Made by a program: the position numbers and the translations under genes. From an uncultured Dehalococcoidia bacterium (GTDB lineage: Bacteria > Chloroflexota > Dehalococcoidia > Lucifugimonadales > CATQGZ01): a stretch of 64,000 bases of DNA. Positions 63,557 through 64,000 of this stretch are shown piece after piece (position 1 is the stretch's first letter; every line of letters starts with the position of its first letter). The notes under the pieces were generated by a model. It did not search any database, was not told the DNA's origin, and worked only from the letters and a program-made list of their open reading frames with translations. The stretch lies in NCBI GenBank assembly GCA_958295685.1, contig OY282365.1, positions 1,240,001-1,304,000 on the forward strand, written 5' to 3'.

Positions 63557-63849
63557 AACTCCAACTCCGCTCCCTCGAACGCAGACTCGTCAAAGAGCGC
63601 GTCGCCGTTGCCGTCCACGACTTCGTCGAAAACCTCCCACACGAGTGGCACGCACTCGCCGCCGACCAACCGACGGACATCACCCAGCTCCTCGACCTCA
63701 TCCGCAGACTCTGGGACGCCAACACCGGGCTCCCAACCATGCCCGCCGCCATCAACTACCTCGAATCATGCCTCAGAAAACGAAAGGAACCCGACCCGCG
63801 CTCCCTCATCTCCATCATGGCCCCCTGGACAGTCCGCACCCTCAAATAA
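63550..63849 (+). CDS. Hypothetical small protein coupled to the terminase-like gene
   Basis: The 99-residue protein begins MVKLQLRSLERRLVKERVAV and ends PRSLISIMAPWTVRTLK. Its start overlaps the preceding stop by seven bases. It is basic at both ends with a helical centre. No family is recognised. Confidence 0.6.
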   Translation: MVKLQLRSLERRLVKERVAVAVHDFVENLPHEWHALAADQPTDITQLLDLIRRLWDANTGLPTMPAAINYLESCLRKRKEPDPRSLISIMAPWTVRTLK

Positions 63850-63888
63850 CCGACCACCGACCACCGACCACTGCCCACTGCCCCCCGC
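63850..63888. repeat. CCACYG/ACCACCG hexamer tract
   Basis: Tandem ACCGACC and CCACTGC units lie just upstream of the next promoter, as at 62765-62855. Confidence 0.7.
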
Positions 63889-63891
63889 CCC

Positions 63892-63921
63892 TTGACAAAC
63901 CGCGTACAAAAGTTCTACGAT
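63892..63921 (+). promoter_or_regulatory. Promoter near the right edge
   Basis: TTGACA and TACGAT are 18 bases apart. The gene it serves lies beyond the window; 63922-64000 holds no complete ORF. Confidence 0.6.
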
Positions 63922-64000
63922 GTCAATGACAGGGGACGGACCCCCAGGGCCGCCCCCGCCGAAAACCGCCGCGCGCGGCCCATAACGAGGATGGGATGAA

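Overview
The window is a GC-rich bacterial chromosome segment. Gene families, the rpmG-secE-nusG-rplK-rplA-rplJ-rplL order, paired betaine-type binding proteins, a DMGDH-like oxidoreductase, a LarA-family protein and an amidase with a tiny partner suggest a Chloroflexota member (SAR202/Dehalococcoidia-like). That assignment is inference from gene content only; no 16S gene is present. The usable promoters resemble TTGACN-N16/18-TAGART or TATAAT, so a normal housekeeping sigma factor is at work.

Layout. 1-9.5 kb: purA (partial), dapA-asd, ridA, two tandem glycine-betaine-type binding lipoproteins, a methyltransferase and ruvA-ruvC-yebC. 9.5-18.2 kb (minus strand): a probable anti-phage operon of DUF499 ATPase (with an N-terminal Swt1-like HEPN domain), NYN nuclease, DUF1156 adenine methyltransferase and GIY-YIG nuclease, broken up by a repeat-rich insertion and local duplications. 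18.3-28.8 kb: FAD/GcvT oxidoreductase, AIR-synthase-like protein, HAD hydrolase, mfd, M20-type peptidase and a LarA-family protein. 28.8-31.3 kb: an AT-richer methyltransferase plus PLD-nuclease module between 29-bp direct repeats. 31.3-36.3 kb: ribosomal protein, nusG, secE and tuf block with three tRNAs. 36.3-44.1 kb: alpha/beta hydrolase, amidase plus small partner, glmS, plsC, cmk, SDR, M19-type dipeptidase. 44.2-56.4 kb: an accessory/defence region (OLD-like ATPase, a decayed and an intact HigBA module, rplY, an isolated HK97-type capsid and prohead protease pair, a YwfO/YwgA-like pair, ATPase plus DUF4276, metallophosphoesterase). 56.4-61.8 kb: heterodimeric ABC exporter and an ECF-like sigma factor with a DUF5667-like membrane partner. 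62-64 kb: long direct repeats, an XRE regulator, and a promoter-leader-repeat array before a terminase-small-subunit/HTH-like gene.

The most unusual structure is a module found three times: a sigma-70 promoter, a short leader ORF starting MT, exactly eight GTGTCG-core units at about 11-bp spacing (one helical turn), a CAGCTACGA motif, and an A-rich GCAAAAAAT box. It lies before asd-dapA (3.35-3.61 kb), before the DUF1156 gene (12.97-13.23 kb) and before the terminase-like HTH gene (62.87-63.19 kb). Two of its promoters share a 17-bp core with the promoter of the capsid/protease operon. I infer that a phage-like element has scattered its 5' control region and that two copies now drive host genes. 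Hexameric AGTGGN tracts also sit directly upstream of many of the promoters.
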